A DNA stretch of 64,000 nt from Cercis canadensis. Lineage: Eukaryota > Streptophyta > Magnoliopsida > Fabales > Fabaceae. Positions 51,233-61,820 of this stretch are shown here, in pieces. A program made the position numbers and the translations under genes. The DNA lies in contig QAOA01000121.1 of NCBI GenBank assembly GCA_003255065.1, positions 168,414 through 232,413 on the forward strand, written 5' to 3'. Below the pieces are notes generated by a model. The model was not told where the DNA came from. It ran no database searches and saw only the letters and a program-made list of their open reading frames with translations. Position 1 is the stretch's first letter. Each line of letters starts with the position of its first letter.

Positions 51233-51970
51233 ATTGGCTCCAAGAAAGGTTGGCATCTATCTTAAATTTCTGTTGTTAATCTTTGTTATCATCTTTAAAA
51301 CAAATCTAGAAATTCACAAAAAAAAAAAATCCATACTGTTCATGGACGTACTGTTCATGCGAGTTTTGGAATGATCCTTGCTTCAATTCTATTGATCTAG
51401 ATTGTTTGAACTTCGATTGTCCAAAATCAGGTGGTTTGATTCAAATCTGGGCAAGCTTAAAAATTTCTAGAATTTCTGTGCGTTTTTAGCTTGCTGCCCT
51501 TCTTGTTCATCTTCTATTTCTTGAGTTCTTGATGTTATCCAGCGATAGAATTGTTTGGATGATGATTGGACCATCTTGGCTTGGTCTATGCATGATTTAT
51601 TTGGTTGGATTCTTGCTACTCTATCTCAGTTTCATGGCTGAACTTAGTTGATGGATTTCTTGAATTTAATTTGAGTTAGTTGAATGAGCATTATGTTGAT
51701 TTTAATTGATTCCATGATAGAGATCTGTTAAAATCTTGTTGTATGCTTTTGAGCTTGGCTTGAATGAATGAATCCTTCATGAATGTCCATGGCTGAATGC
51801 TTCTAATTCTGAGTTGGTTTTTCTTTTCTGGTATTGCCTCTTGTGTCCCTATAACTGCCACTAAGGCCTAGTTTGGCATCTTGCTTTTTCAGTTATTCTT
51901 GGATTATTGGTTATTTCTGCTATTTTCCTACTCTGTCCTAATGGAAACTTCATGGAAATTGCCTAAGATG
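51233..51970 (+). other. Leader of Element 4, first part
   Basis: No gene seen. Homologous to the start of the Element 3 leader (GGTTGGCATCTATCTTAA and following); resumes at 58709 after Element 5. Confidence 0.75.
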
Positions 51971-51975
51971 CTTTG
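51971..51975. repeat. Target-site duplication of Element 5 (left), CTTTG
   Basis: CTTTG here and at 58704-58708; removing Element 5 restores a leader collinear with that of Element 3. Confidence 0.94.
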
Positions 51976-53332
51976 TGATGAACAATATTTTTATATATTA
52001 ATTAATCCTCATTTTTAACCTCCTAATCCTATTTTCGGCTTATTTGATTGGGCTTGGGTCATATTTCATTAATTAGGTTCAAATTGGGCTTAAGTGTATT
52101 TTTCAGCATTATTAGGGTTTTGACACTATTCTATATTTTGGTTATATCTTTAGTTTTGTATGTCTAAAAATTTTGATTCTTGCCTTGTAGGAAAGCTAAG
52201 AGGATTATCTACAACTTTCATTCAGACCTCCAAGGCCAATTTAGATTTTCAGTGGGTCAAATTTAACCTAGAAGTCAGAGTAGAGTTGCCGTCGCTGGAT
52301 CCTGACCCGCATGCAGTGTTTGGATCATAACTTGTGATATACATGTCGTATGGACTTGAAACCAATCCCATTGGAAAGCTAAAGTGCAGGGCTTCAATTG
52401 TTATGAAGGCCGGTTCAACAAATTCAGGACCAAACTAGAGCCCATTTGAAGCTGAGTTCCAGAGGTTTAAACTAGGTTAGGGGTAAATTAGGTGTGCATG
52501 AAAGTTAGGAAGTTATAAGCAGAGAAAGGAGGCAGACGAGTGATGAATTCTAGACTAGACAGTTTTTAGGCAGCTTTTATTTTCTCTCTTGAAAATTCTG
52601 GAGCTCTTTGATTTATGACTGCACTTCTCCATTAGAGCTTGGATTTCATGACCATGGAGGAGTAGAATCCTTGTAACCAAGTTAGACTCCTAATTAAATT
52701 CGGTTTTGATTTTGAGATTAAGTTCTTAATTGGATTAAACTTAATGCAATTTCTTCTTCTTTGAATTTCTACCTTGCTTTAATCTTTGTATGAATTCATG
52801 GAGATATTTATGATTTATATGGATATTGAAGTAAGAAATAGAATTTAGATTGATCAATCTTTAATCTGTGGTTAGAATTCAGAGAAGCTATGCTATGCTA
52901 ATTGATGTTCAGTTTTTAGATTAATCACTAATTGCTTAGTCTTTGTGATTACAAGATTAGTGATTGTATGTGATTAATCGAATCGTGAGTGATAACTCAA
53001 TAGGAAAAATTGATCATAATTAAAGATTTTAGTTGTCATTAAACTCAATTAGTAGTGCTGCATTAAGACTTAATCACTCATGTTAATCTAGGATGAATCA
53101 AACTGGTTATTGATGGATGTCTAGCTAGGTTACGCCTTTAATCAACTACATTAATCTTTGTTTAATTTTGCAATTTACTATTATAATCTTGTTTCAAAAA
53201 TTCCCTGTTTTTAACTTGAAATTATTGATTACACATTGCATTCCTTGTGAGACAAACCTGGATTATGCCCTCTATTGCATTCTAATTAGGGGATTCGGTT
53301 TAATTTAATTGGTTAAGCGACAACACCAATCA
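51976..53332 (+). repeat. 5' LTR of Element 5, with internal deletion
   Basis: TGATGAACAATATTT to ACACCAATCA; 1357 bases against 1465 in the 3' LTR. The shortfall is one ~108-base deletion near 52425, where CAAATT joins CAGGACC; a short AATT repeat at both edges suggests microhomology-mediated loss. Confidence 0.92.
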
Positions 53333-53337
53333 AATTT

Positions 53338-53355
53338 TGGCGCCGTTGCCGGGGA
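53338..53355 (+). other. Primer-binding site of Element 5 (tRNA-Asp, intact)
   Basis: TGGCGCCGTTGCCGGGGA is an exact 18-base complement of the plant tRNA-Asp 3' end, typical of Athila-like elements. Confidence 0.93.
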
Positions 53356-54031
53356 ATGTCAATGTTAATTGATGATTTCAAGTCCCTTGTATGAATTTTG
53401 GTGATTTGGTTCCATTTCCCCCTTGTTTTTCCTTCATTTTGGCTTGAATTAATTGATTCCTTGAATTGATTGCTTTGTTAAATTCGGATTACTTTCTATC
53501 ATTTACTTTATGATATTTACTTTTTGTCATTTACCTTTTGTCATTTACTTTCTGTCGTTTAATTTCTGTCATTTAATTTCTGTCGATTACTTTCTGTCAT
53601 TTACTTTATGTTATTTACTTTCTGTCATTTAATTTCTGTCGATTATTTTCTGTTATTTACTTTATGTTATTTACTTTTTGTCATTTAATTTTTGTCGATT
53701 AATTTCTGTCAATTACTTTCTGTGATTTAATTTCTGTCGATTAATTTCTATCAATTACTTTCTGTCGATTACATTATGTCATTTACTTTCTGTTGACTAC
53801 TTTTTGTCAATTACTTTCTGTCGATTACTTTATGTCATTTACTTTCTGTCATTTAATTTTTGTCATTTAATTTCTGTCGATTACTTTTTGTCATTTAATT
53901 TCTGTCGATTAATTTTTGTCAATTACTTTCTGTCGATTACTTTTTGTTTTAGCCATTTTCTGTCCCTATTTCTGTGTTGTGTTCCTGTTTTAGTGTGTTT
54001 TGGCATTCTGCCAACCTTGTATGCATGGCGT
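53356..54031 (+). other. Leader of Element 5
   Basis: Contains the 14-bp minisatellite listed separately; otherwise T-rich without a gene. The open frame starting at 53804 is mostly translated minisatellite before the gag-like start at 54032. Confidence 0.65.
53487..53950. repeat. 14-bp minisatellite in the Element 5 leader
   Basis: About 33 copies of a 14-base unit, versions ATTTACTTTCTGTC, ATTTAATTTCTGTC and GATTACTTTCTGTC, over 464 bases. Not present in Element 1 or in the part of Element 4 seen here. Confidence 0.9.
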
Positions 54032-54725
54032 ATGACTCGGTCTTCTTGTAGTGATTTATTTGATATTGACTGTGAGATTGATAAAACATTTCATAGCCGA
54101 AATAGACAATCTAGGAGAAGAGTAGTCATTAATAGTGTTACTAATCCTGTGATTAATTCTGTTGATAATATGACTGAGCATAACATAGATCCTAATGTTA
54201 ATGATACATCCTTCAACATCTATAACTATGATTGGAGAGATCATACCAATTTGACATATGGCAATGCAGTGCCTCCACAACAATATTGGCAACCATTCGA
54301 GCAGCCTATGCAACAACCAAGTTCAACATACACAGAACCTGAACCTTCAATTGAGGACTTGGTGAAGTAATTGGCCACTCATACCATGCAGTTCTAGCAG
54401 AGAACAGAGGCTGCCATACAAAATTTAGATATCCAGATTGGATAATTGGCATCCTTAACGAGTCAATTGCAGGCCCAAGGTTCTGAAAAAATTCCTTCAC
54501 ATACAATTCCATAACCAACTGAAGAATCTATGCCAGAACCAACTGAACCTCAACTTGAAAACAAACCACAGACAGTAGAGAAAGTAGTCCCTGATTCATT
54601 GACCCCAGAATCTAATAGAGCCACTTAGTCCAAGAAGACAGAGGAGGATTTAGTCAAGGAGGTCTACAATGAGTTAGGTACTGATTTTTCTGATTGTGTT
54701 GGTTTTGTTGATTCTGTGCAGGGCC
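54032..54725 (+). pseudogene. Athila-type gag remnant (Element 5)
   Basis: ATG at 54032 opens a basic N-terminus (MTRSSCSDLF, later SRNRQSRRR) like Athila Gag starts, then jumps at 54203 to the same Gln-rich gag tail as Element 1; the core and the zinc-knuckle-like stretch kept in Element 1 are missing. In-frame stops are TAA 54368, TAG 54395, TAA 54443, TAA 54512 and TAG 54626. Compared with Element 1, four of the five sit where Element 1 has Gln (CAA or CAG) and one where it has Glu. The frame runs straight on into the unrecognised ORF. Confidence 0.78.
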
Positions 54726-55810
54726 AATTATGTGCTGACTGTGATGGTGAATTGCCATGTGTTGTGTGTGCTGAGATCGCTGCATTCTTGAGAGATGGAG
54801 ATTCTAGTAAATCTGGTTCTACAGATTTTGAAGAAAACTCTTAAGAGACAACCCAAGGCGAACTTGACACGGCTGCTATGGTTAACTCTACACCTTTTCC
54901 CACTTTGACACATCCTTATTTTAATTGTGCACTTGCTGAAAATTTGTTTAATCATGATCCTACTCTTGTTGTAATGGTGTATGCATGTGGAGATGTAGAA
55001 ACTAATGTTGATAGATTAGGAGATTTCATGTTTTTTACTTCTTCACATGCTAGAGCACTAGGAATAGATCATGTTAGAACCTTGGTGGCAAGTGAATATT
55101 TTGATGTTAGTGGAGTGAGTGTGGGAAATAAATGGGCTATCTAAGCAAACCATATGCCAAGCTATTCTTTGAATGACAAGCAAGAGATGTCGGTGTTTGC
55201 CAATTCTTTGCATAAATTTAAGTGTCATATTGAGCCTTGCATAAACAATATGTTGTGTGACACTAATGTATTTTGTAAGGATGACCTTAAGCATGACTGT
55301 TATAGGCTTAGATTTGTAGGACATAATTATTTTCCTTCTTTTAGACTTATATATGGGAACCATGGATGGTTGTATATACCTAACAAGATTTTTCATGTTT
55401 CTCATGCTTTAGGTAGGATTGTAAATTCTTTGCTGCACATTTCCCTTGGTGACATTTTAAATGCTTACTTTGCTGAATTTTTAAATCAAGGGTTAAATGT
55501 ATTTGATTCTAGTCCCATAGTATTTGCTTCATTATTTCCTTTATGTCTTTATGCTTTTTTATGTTTTTGTGTTCTTTACAATAATTTCATCTTTGTAGTT
55601 TCTTTTAAGGGCTTTGTGAGAGTGGTTTTTGACCCAGGTATCTTACTTTGCTTGTTGCAAACATCGTGGAGGAGGTCCACTTGCACGATGCAATCTACCT
55701 CACTTGATCAGGATATTTCTTCTCTCTTTTATTTTACTTGTCCTTATCTACTTGATATTAATTGTCATATGTTGCTACTTTCTGAAGTTTTTACATTGAG
55801 GACAATGTAA
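54726..55810 (+). pseudogene. Unrecognised ORF, copy 3 (Element 5)
   Basis: Near-identical partner of the Element 1 copy, in frame with the gag tail without the stop that separates them in Element 1. Motif CADCDGELPCVVC lies at its start and the conserved block at 55019-55075. Stops TAA 54842 and TAA 55142 both replace CAA codons of Element 1. The reading frame ends at TAA 55808-55810 inside the TTACATTG hairpin, which fixes the natural C-terminus (FTLRTM). Most of the differences from Element 1 that I checked change an amino acid, so I see no sign that the protein was under selection after the two copies split. Confidence 0.78.
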
Positions 55811-55830
55811 AATTTAAGTGTGGGGGAGGG
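55791..55830 (+). promoter_or_regulatory. Hairpin plus internal polypurine-like tract (Element 5)
   Basis: Same TTACATTG/CAATGTAA stem (55791-55810) and AAGTGTGGGGGAGGG (55816-55830) as in Element 1. Confidence 0.65.
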
Positions 55831-57223
55831 ATTTTTTGTGTAGTTTAGTTGTTTTATTGTTTTGTTGTTTAGTTGATTAATTTTCTATTTACTTTACTAT
55901 TGCTGTTATAATTTTCTGTTTCTGTTTTAATTTTTTATTTTGTGTCACTTTGCTATTTTCTGTTTGTTCTTGCTATTTTGTTTTTCTGTTTTTGTTGTCA
56001 TCTTTTTGTTTTAATTACCTTCCAATGATGTTTTAGGATGTGAATTTTATGCAGTTGTAAGTTGAAACAATTGCATTCAAGGTTCATAGCATGATTGAAT
56101 ATTTTGTTTTCATTCCTTAATTTTACATGCTTAGTTTTGGATGTTGGATTAGTGATTAAAGTTTGATAGATGCATGCCTTGTGAGATTTTGAGCCTTTTA
56201 ATAGATGGATTTAGCAAATGTGCCATTCTTTTTCTTTCTAGTGTGATTTTCATTCATGGATTTTGATCACTCTAGAACTTGTTTTGATTCTTTTTAAAGC
56301 TGCATTTTCACTTGCATAGATGAACATGATTGAGGCATTCTTTCTTGATTTAACTACTTTGCCAAATAGCCAACATTGTATTAATTTCCTTTGATTACCC
56401 CATTAAGCCTATTTTCCTATATTTGGTCTTAGCTCATTATGTGCCTATGTGAAAAATCATGTTGTTACCTTACCTTAGGGAATGGGAGAGCATTGGTTCA
56501 TTATCTTGGAGGAGCTCTTATGCTTATGGGTAATTAATAATGCAAGTGTGAAGGTTGTGAAATTTATAGTGCAATGTGCAAAGTGAGATGTGAATGAAAG
56601 AAAGAAAGAAAAAGAGCTAATTGGTTCAATAAAAAAAAAAAAATCAGAATTGTGAAAAGGAAAAGAAAAAGAAAGGAATATGTGAAAAGAAAAGAGAGTA
56701 TGCTTTACAGGTTTGGAAATTGAGAAAAGTTACATGCTTGTTAATTGAATTCCTCCCCAATGCTCTTTTATTCTCTTCGGGTACTTAGCTTGTCATATCC
56801 ATATTATTCCTACCCTTTACCTTGGCCCTATTATAACCTTGAATAAAGTCCTCTTGATTTGTGTATGCATTTGTTTGAGTAGTGGAAAAGTAGAAGATAA
56901 ATAAGCCTATGGTAGTGTATTTCTTCATGAGTTTCATTGAGTGAAATACTTACTTTCTAAACACTTGAGAGATTAAGAGTATATCTTGTGAGAATCTATC
57001 ATTCTTGACTCATGTTTTTCAATTGAAGTTACCTTAATTGTTGATTTTGGATGTGAAGAATTTTATTTCATGAATGCTGTGACTTCCTTGAATTTTTGAG
57101 TGCTCTTCTTGTTTTTCAACTTATGCAATTCTTGAATATCATTGGGAATTTTTGAGTTAGTTTGTTTGTTTTTCCTCGTTTCTGAGTTTTGAAATTCTAG
57201 TTTGCTCGAGACGTGCAAAAGCT
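55831..57223 (+). other. 3' untranslated region of Element 5
   Basis: No gene seen. T-rich words near 55850-56000 and a purine-rich GAAAGAAAGAAAGAAAAAG-type stretch at about 56594-56695. Confidence 0.7.
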
Positions 57224-57238
57224 AAGTGTGGGGGGATT
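57224..57238 (+). other. Polypurine tract of Element 5
   Basis: AAGTGTGGGGGGATT immediately before the 3' LTR. Confidence 0.88.
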
Positions 57239-58703
57239 TGATGAAAAATATTTTTATATATTAATTAATCTCCATTTTTAACCTCCTAATCCTATTTTGG
57301 ACCTATTTGATTGGGCTTGGGTCATATTTCATTAATTAGGTTCAAATTGGGCTTAAGTGTGTTTTTCAGCATTATTAGGGTTTTGACACTATTCTGTATT
57401 TCGGTTATATCTTTAGTTCTGTATGTCTAAAAATTGTGATTCTTGCCTTGTAGGAAAGCTAAGAGGATTATCTACAACTTTCATTCAGACCTCCAAGGCC
57501 AATTTAGACGTTCAGTGGGTCAAATTTAACCCGAAAATCAGAGTAGAGTTGCTGCCACTGGATCCTGACCCGCATGCAGTGTTTGGACCATAACTTGTGC
57601 TGTACATGTCGTATGCACTTGAAACCGTCCCATTGGAAAGCTAAGGCGCAGGGCTTCAATTGTTATGAAGACCAGTTCAACAAATTATGAAGTTAAGATG
57701 GTCTTATTGCCTATTGAAAATGGTTGATTAGTCCAAAGACCTATATGGACCTAAATGGACTTAAATGAGCTTAATTTCCTCAATTCAGGCCCAATTAGGC
57801 CTAAACCGGAGCCCATTTGAAGCTGAGGTCAAGAGGTTTAAACTAGATTAGGGGTAATTTAGGTGTGCATGAAAGTTAGGAAGTTATAAGCAGAGAAAGG
57901 AGGCAGACGAGTTATCACTTCTAGACTAGACAATTTTTAGGCAGCTTTTATTTTCTCTCTTGAAAATTCTGGAGCTCTTTGATTTATGACTGCACTTCTC
58001 CATTAGAGCTTGGATTTCATGACTATGGAGGAGTAGAATCCTTGTAACCAAGTTAGACTCCTAATTAAATTCGATTTTGATTTTGAGATTATGTTCTTAA
58101 TTGGATTAAACTTAATGCAATTTCTTCTTCTTTAAATTTCTACCTTGCTTTAATCTTTGTATGAATTCATGGAGATATTTGTGATTTATATGGATATTAA
58201 AGTAAGAAATAGAATTTAGATTGATCAATCTTTAATCTGTGGTTAGAATTTAGAGAAGCTATGCTATGCTAATTGATGTTTAGTTTTTAGATTAATCACT
58301 AATTGCTTAGTCTTTGTGATTACAAGATTAGTGATTGTATGTGATTAATCGAATCCTGAGTGATAACTCAGTAGGAACAATTGATCATAATTAGAGATTT
58401 CAGTTGTGATTAAACTAAATTAGTAGTGCTGCATTAAGACTTAATCACTCATGTTAATCTAGGATGAATCAAACCGGTTTTTGATGGATGTCTAGCTAGG
58501 TTACGCCTTTAATCAACTACATTAATCTTTGTTTAATTCTGTAATTTACTATTATAATCTTGTTTCAAAAATCCCCTGTTTTTAACTTGAAATTATTAAT
58601 TACACATTGCATTTCTTGTGAGACAAACCCAGATTATGCCCTCTATTACATTCTAATTAAGGGATTTGGTTTAATTTAATTGGTTAAGCGACAACACCAA
58701 TCA
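57239..58703 (+). repeat. 3' LTR of Element 5
   Basis: TGATGAAAAATATTT to ACACCAATCA, 1465 bases, close in length to the solo LTR at 60350. Confidence 0.93.
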
Positions 58704-58708
58704 CTTTG
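58704..58708. repeat. Target-site duplication of Element 5 (right), CTTTG
   Basis: Exact copy of 51971-51975. Confidence 0.94.
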
Positions 58709-59592
58709 GAATATATATTGAATGTGGCTGAATTCTGAACTCTGGGGTAATTAGCATTTTTCTTAGCTTTATCTATAATTCTAGTTAGCTATAATTCTAT
58801 TTTGGCATTTAATGCATTTATAAACAAAAAAAAATTCTGGGTAAAGATTGATGAACATTCAAAGTGTTCTTGAGTAATTTCCAAAAAAAAAATTTATGCA
58901 AAAAAAAAAAATTGTGCCAATAGCATTCAATGCAATGCTAAAGAAAATTCTGGGCAAAAGTTAGAAAAGAGAAGCTCAATTGAGTTAAAGGTTCTTCAAG
59001 AGACAAGCCATAGTGGAAAGAGATGTGCAAATGGTCAAATGGACTAAGCTAGAGCATGCTAGAATTTGCCAAATTGACTAAGTTTAGGTAAAAAGCTAGC
59101 TGCCCTGTATTTGGCCACCAAGGTGTATTTCTTAGTAACTTGGCTTATTTTCTAATTGGTTTGAAAAATTGGGACTTTGTCTTTCATACTCTTGTTCTAA
59201 ATCCTGTTTTGAACATTGTCTCTTAGTTTCTCATTATTATAATTGTAACTTCCTTTGTTTGAGTGTTGTCCTTACTTGATTAAGTTGTGCACCCCACACT
59301 ATTGTGCATTATTGTTCTTCTTGCACATTATTACATTTTTTCTGGGTGTTTGATTTCGTTTGGAACCACTTGTGTTAGTGGCTGCCCAGCTGTGCCTTGC
59401 TCACTATTGAGATTATCAAGAGGGAATTGAGTGGTAAAAGGCAAAAAAGGGTAAGATCATCTTGATAAAAGCCTTTAGAGAAGTCATACATGAGTGTCAA
59501 GAGTGATATACTTAGAGTGCAAACATGTGAGTAGAGAGAGGTGAAGATTTCAATTTTTCTACTAACGTTTTGTGCAGGTTAATCACTACAAC
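58709..59592 (+). other. Leader of Element 4, second part
   Basis: No gene seen. Homologous to about 35935-36634 of Element 3 (for example GGCCACCAAGGTGTATTTCT), which places the gag-like start at 59593. Confidence 0.75.
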
Positions 59593-60349
59593 ATGGAGAA
59601 CCAAGATGAGCCAATTGACCCCCAATCACACATGCGAACTACACAACACCAGTTTGCACGCATGGATATCATGATTGAGGCTATGATTGACCGATTGGAG
59701 AGGTTGGTAAATAGACAGCCAAGAGAGCCAATTTCCAATCATTGTGAAAAAGGAAAAAAGAGGAAAAGGAGAGTAGATGATGATTATGACTCCATTAAAA
59801 AGTATGAACAAGAGTTTAATTTAAAATGGGAGAAGAGGATATTGACTCTTAAAAAGAGCAAAGAAAAGGTTGAGTCATGGCTACACAACAACATCTTTCT
59901 CACAAAGAGTACTAGCCATGTGGAGGCCTCTAAAGTCATCTCGGATGTAGAGAGTTGTGCTACAATGGAGAATGAGAAGTTAGTGGTCAAATTAAATGAG
60001 ACATCTACTCAAGTGATTTTGAGGGATGAAGTTAATTTTCAACCACCATGTATTGAAGTTCCATTGAATTTGATAGAAGGAACTAAAGATGCAACACATG
60101 TGGAAGACATGATTGATGACCATGAAAGAGAGGAGGTAAAAGATCAAAAGAGTGAGATAGTCAAAGAGATTGAGATCCCTAAGGAAAAGAAAAAGAGTGA
60201 GCTTAGAGGAAGAGAATCCAAGGAAGATTTGTTTTCTCATACACCTATTTGAGCATCCTTGTGCAAAAAGGTTTATGTTGAGGTTAATCCCCCTAACCTC
60301 TTTTGTTCTAGTGTTATTTACTCTAATATGCAGGGTTTTGAAGAGGAAT
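59593..60349 (+). pseudogene. Gag-like head of the Element 4 ORF
   Basis: ATG 59593 is supported by homology to the Element 3 gag start (both begin MENxxxxIDPQ, with QFAxM shortly after). After about 60 codons the match to gag stops: instead of the gag core there is a Lys/Glu-rich, probably coiled or disordered region (KKRKRRVDDDYDSIKKYEQE and onward). The frame stops at TGA 60250-60252, reopens, and runs unbroken to the solo LTR at 60350. Deleting the solo LTR and one GGAAT rejoins it in frame with the ORF at 61821, so head and unrecognised ORF were one reading frame. Confidence 0.75.
60345..60349. repeat. Target-site duplication of the solo LTR (left), GGAAT
   Basis: GGAAT here and at 61816-61820. 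Confidence 0.95.
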
Positions 60350-61815
60350 TGATGAACAGTATTTTTATATATTAATTAATCCCTATTTTTAACCTCCTAA
60401 TCTTATTTTGGGCCTATTTGATTGGGCTTGGGTCATATTTCATTAATTAGGTTCAAATTGGGCTTAAGTGTGTTTTTCAGCATTATTAGCGTTTTGATAC
60501 TATTCTGTATTTCAGTTATATCTTTAGTTCTGAATGTCTAAAAATTGTGATTCTTGCCTTGTAGGAAAGCTAAGAGGATTATCTACAACTTTAATTCATA
60601 CCTCCAAGGCCAATTTAGATTTTCAGTGGGTCAAATTTAACCCGGAAGTCAGAGTAGAGTTGCTGCCGCTGGATCCTGACCTGCATGCAGTATTTAGACC
60701 ATAACTTGTGCTATACATGTCGTATGGCCTTGAAACCAGTCCCATTGGAAATCTAAGGCGTAGGGCTTCAATTGTTATGAAGGCCGGTTCAATAAATTAT
60801 GAAGTTAAGATGGTCTTATTTCCTGTCGAAAATGGATGATTAGTCCAGAGACCTATATGGACCTAGATGGACTTAAATGGGCTTAACTTCCTTAATTCAG
60901 GCCCAATTAGGCCCAAAATGGAGCCCATTTGAAGCTGAGGTCCAGAGGTTTAAACTAGGTTAGGGGTAAATTAGGTGTGCATGAAAGTTAGGAAGTTATA
61001 AGCAGAGAAATGAGGCAGACGAGTGATGAATTCTAGACTAGACAATTTTTAGGCAGCTTTTATTTTCTCTCCTGAAAATTCTGGAGCTCTTTGATTTATG
61101 ACTGCACTTCTCCATTAGAGCTTGGATTTCATGACCATGGAGGAGTAGAATCATTGTAACCAAGTTAGACTCCTGATTAAATTCGGTTTTGATTTTGAGA
61201 TTATGTTCTTAATTGGATTAAACTTAATGCAATTTCTTCTTCTTTGAATTTCTACCTTGCTTTAATCTTTGTATGAATTCATGGAGATCTTTGTGATTTA
61301 TATGGATATTGAAGTAAGAAATAGAATTTAGATTGATCAATCTTTAATCTGTGGTTAGAATTCAGAGAAGCTATGCTATGCTAATTGATGTTCGGTTTTT
61401 AGATTAATCACTAATTGCTTAGTCTTTGTGATTACAAGATTAGTGATTGTATGTGATTAATCGAATCCTGAGTGATAACTCAGTAGGAAAAATTGATCAT
61501 AATTAGAAATTTTAGTTGTGATTAAACTCAATTAGTAGTAATGCATTAAGACTTAATCACTCATGTTAATCTAGGATGAATCAAACCGGTTATTGATGGA
61601 TGTCTAGCTAGGTTACGCCTTTAATCAACTACATTAATCTTTGTTTAATTCTGCAATTTACTATTATAATCTTGTTTCAAAAATTCCCTGTTTTTAACTT
61701 AAAATTATTGATTACACATTGCATTCCTTGTGAGACAAACCCGGATTATGCCCTCTATTGCATTTTAATTAGGGGATTTGGTTTAATTTAATTGGTTAAG
61801 CGACAACACCAATCA
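60350..61815 (+). mobile_element. Element 6: solo LTR of the Element 5 family
   Basis: 1466 bases, TGATGAACAGTATTT to ACACCAATCA, similar over its full length to the Element 5 LTRs, with a perfect GGAAT duplication and no internal sequence: product of LTR-LTR recombination after insertion. It interrupts the Element 4 ORF. Confidence 0.95.
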
Positions 61816-61820
61816 GGAAT
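61816..61820. repeat. Target-site duplication of the solo LTR (right), GGAAT
   Basis: Exact copy of 60345-60349. Confidence 0.95.

Larger units (their letters stand above)
51976..58703 (+). mobile_element. Element 5: Athila-like non-autonomous LTR retrotransposon nested in Element 4
   Basis: 6.7 kb, complete, with a CTTTG target duplication, an intact tRNA-Asp primer site and a polypurine tract. The interior carries a broken gag-unrecognised-ORF fusion and no pol, as in Element 1. The ORF region is about 97-98% identical to Element 1 in the part I aligned, the 3' untranslated region about 85%, but the LTRs only about 70%: same cargo, different LTR family. The first ~375 bases of its own two LTRs differ by about 6%. 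Confidence 0.93.

Noticed and set aside
6593..53355. tRNA-like matches at LTR edges
   Set aside because: They are 12-18-base primer-binding sites, not tRNA genes.
53804..54031. N-terminal extension of the Element 5 gag frame
   Set aside because: It is translation of the 14-bp minisatellite; the gag-like start is at 54032.
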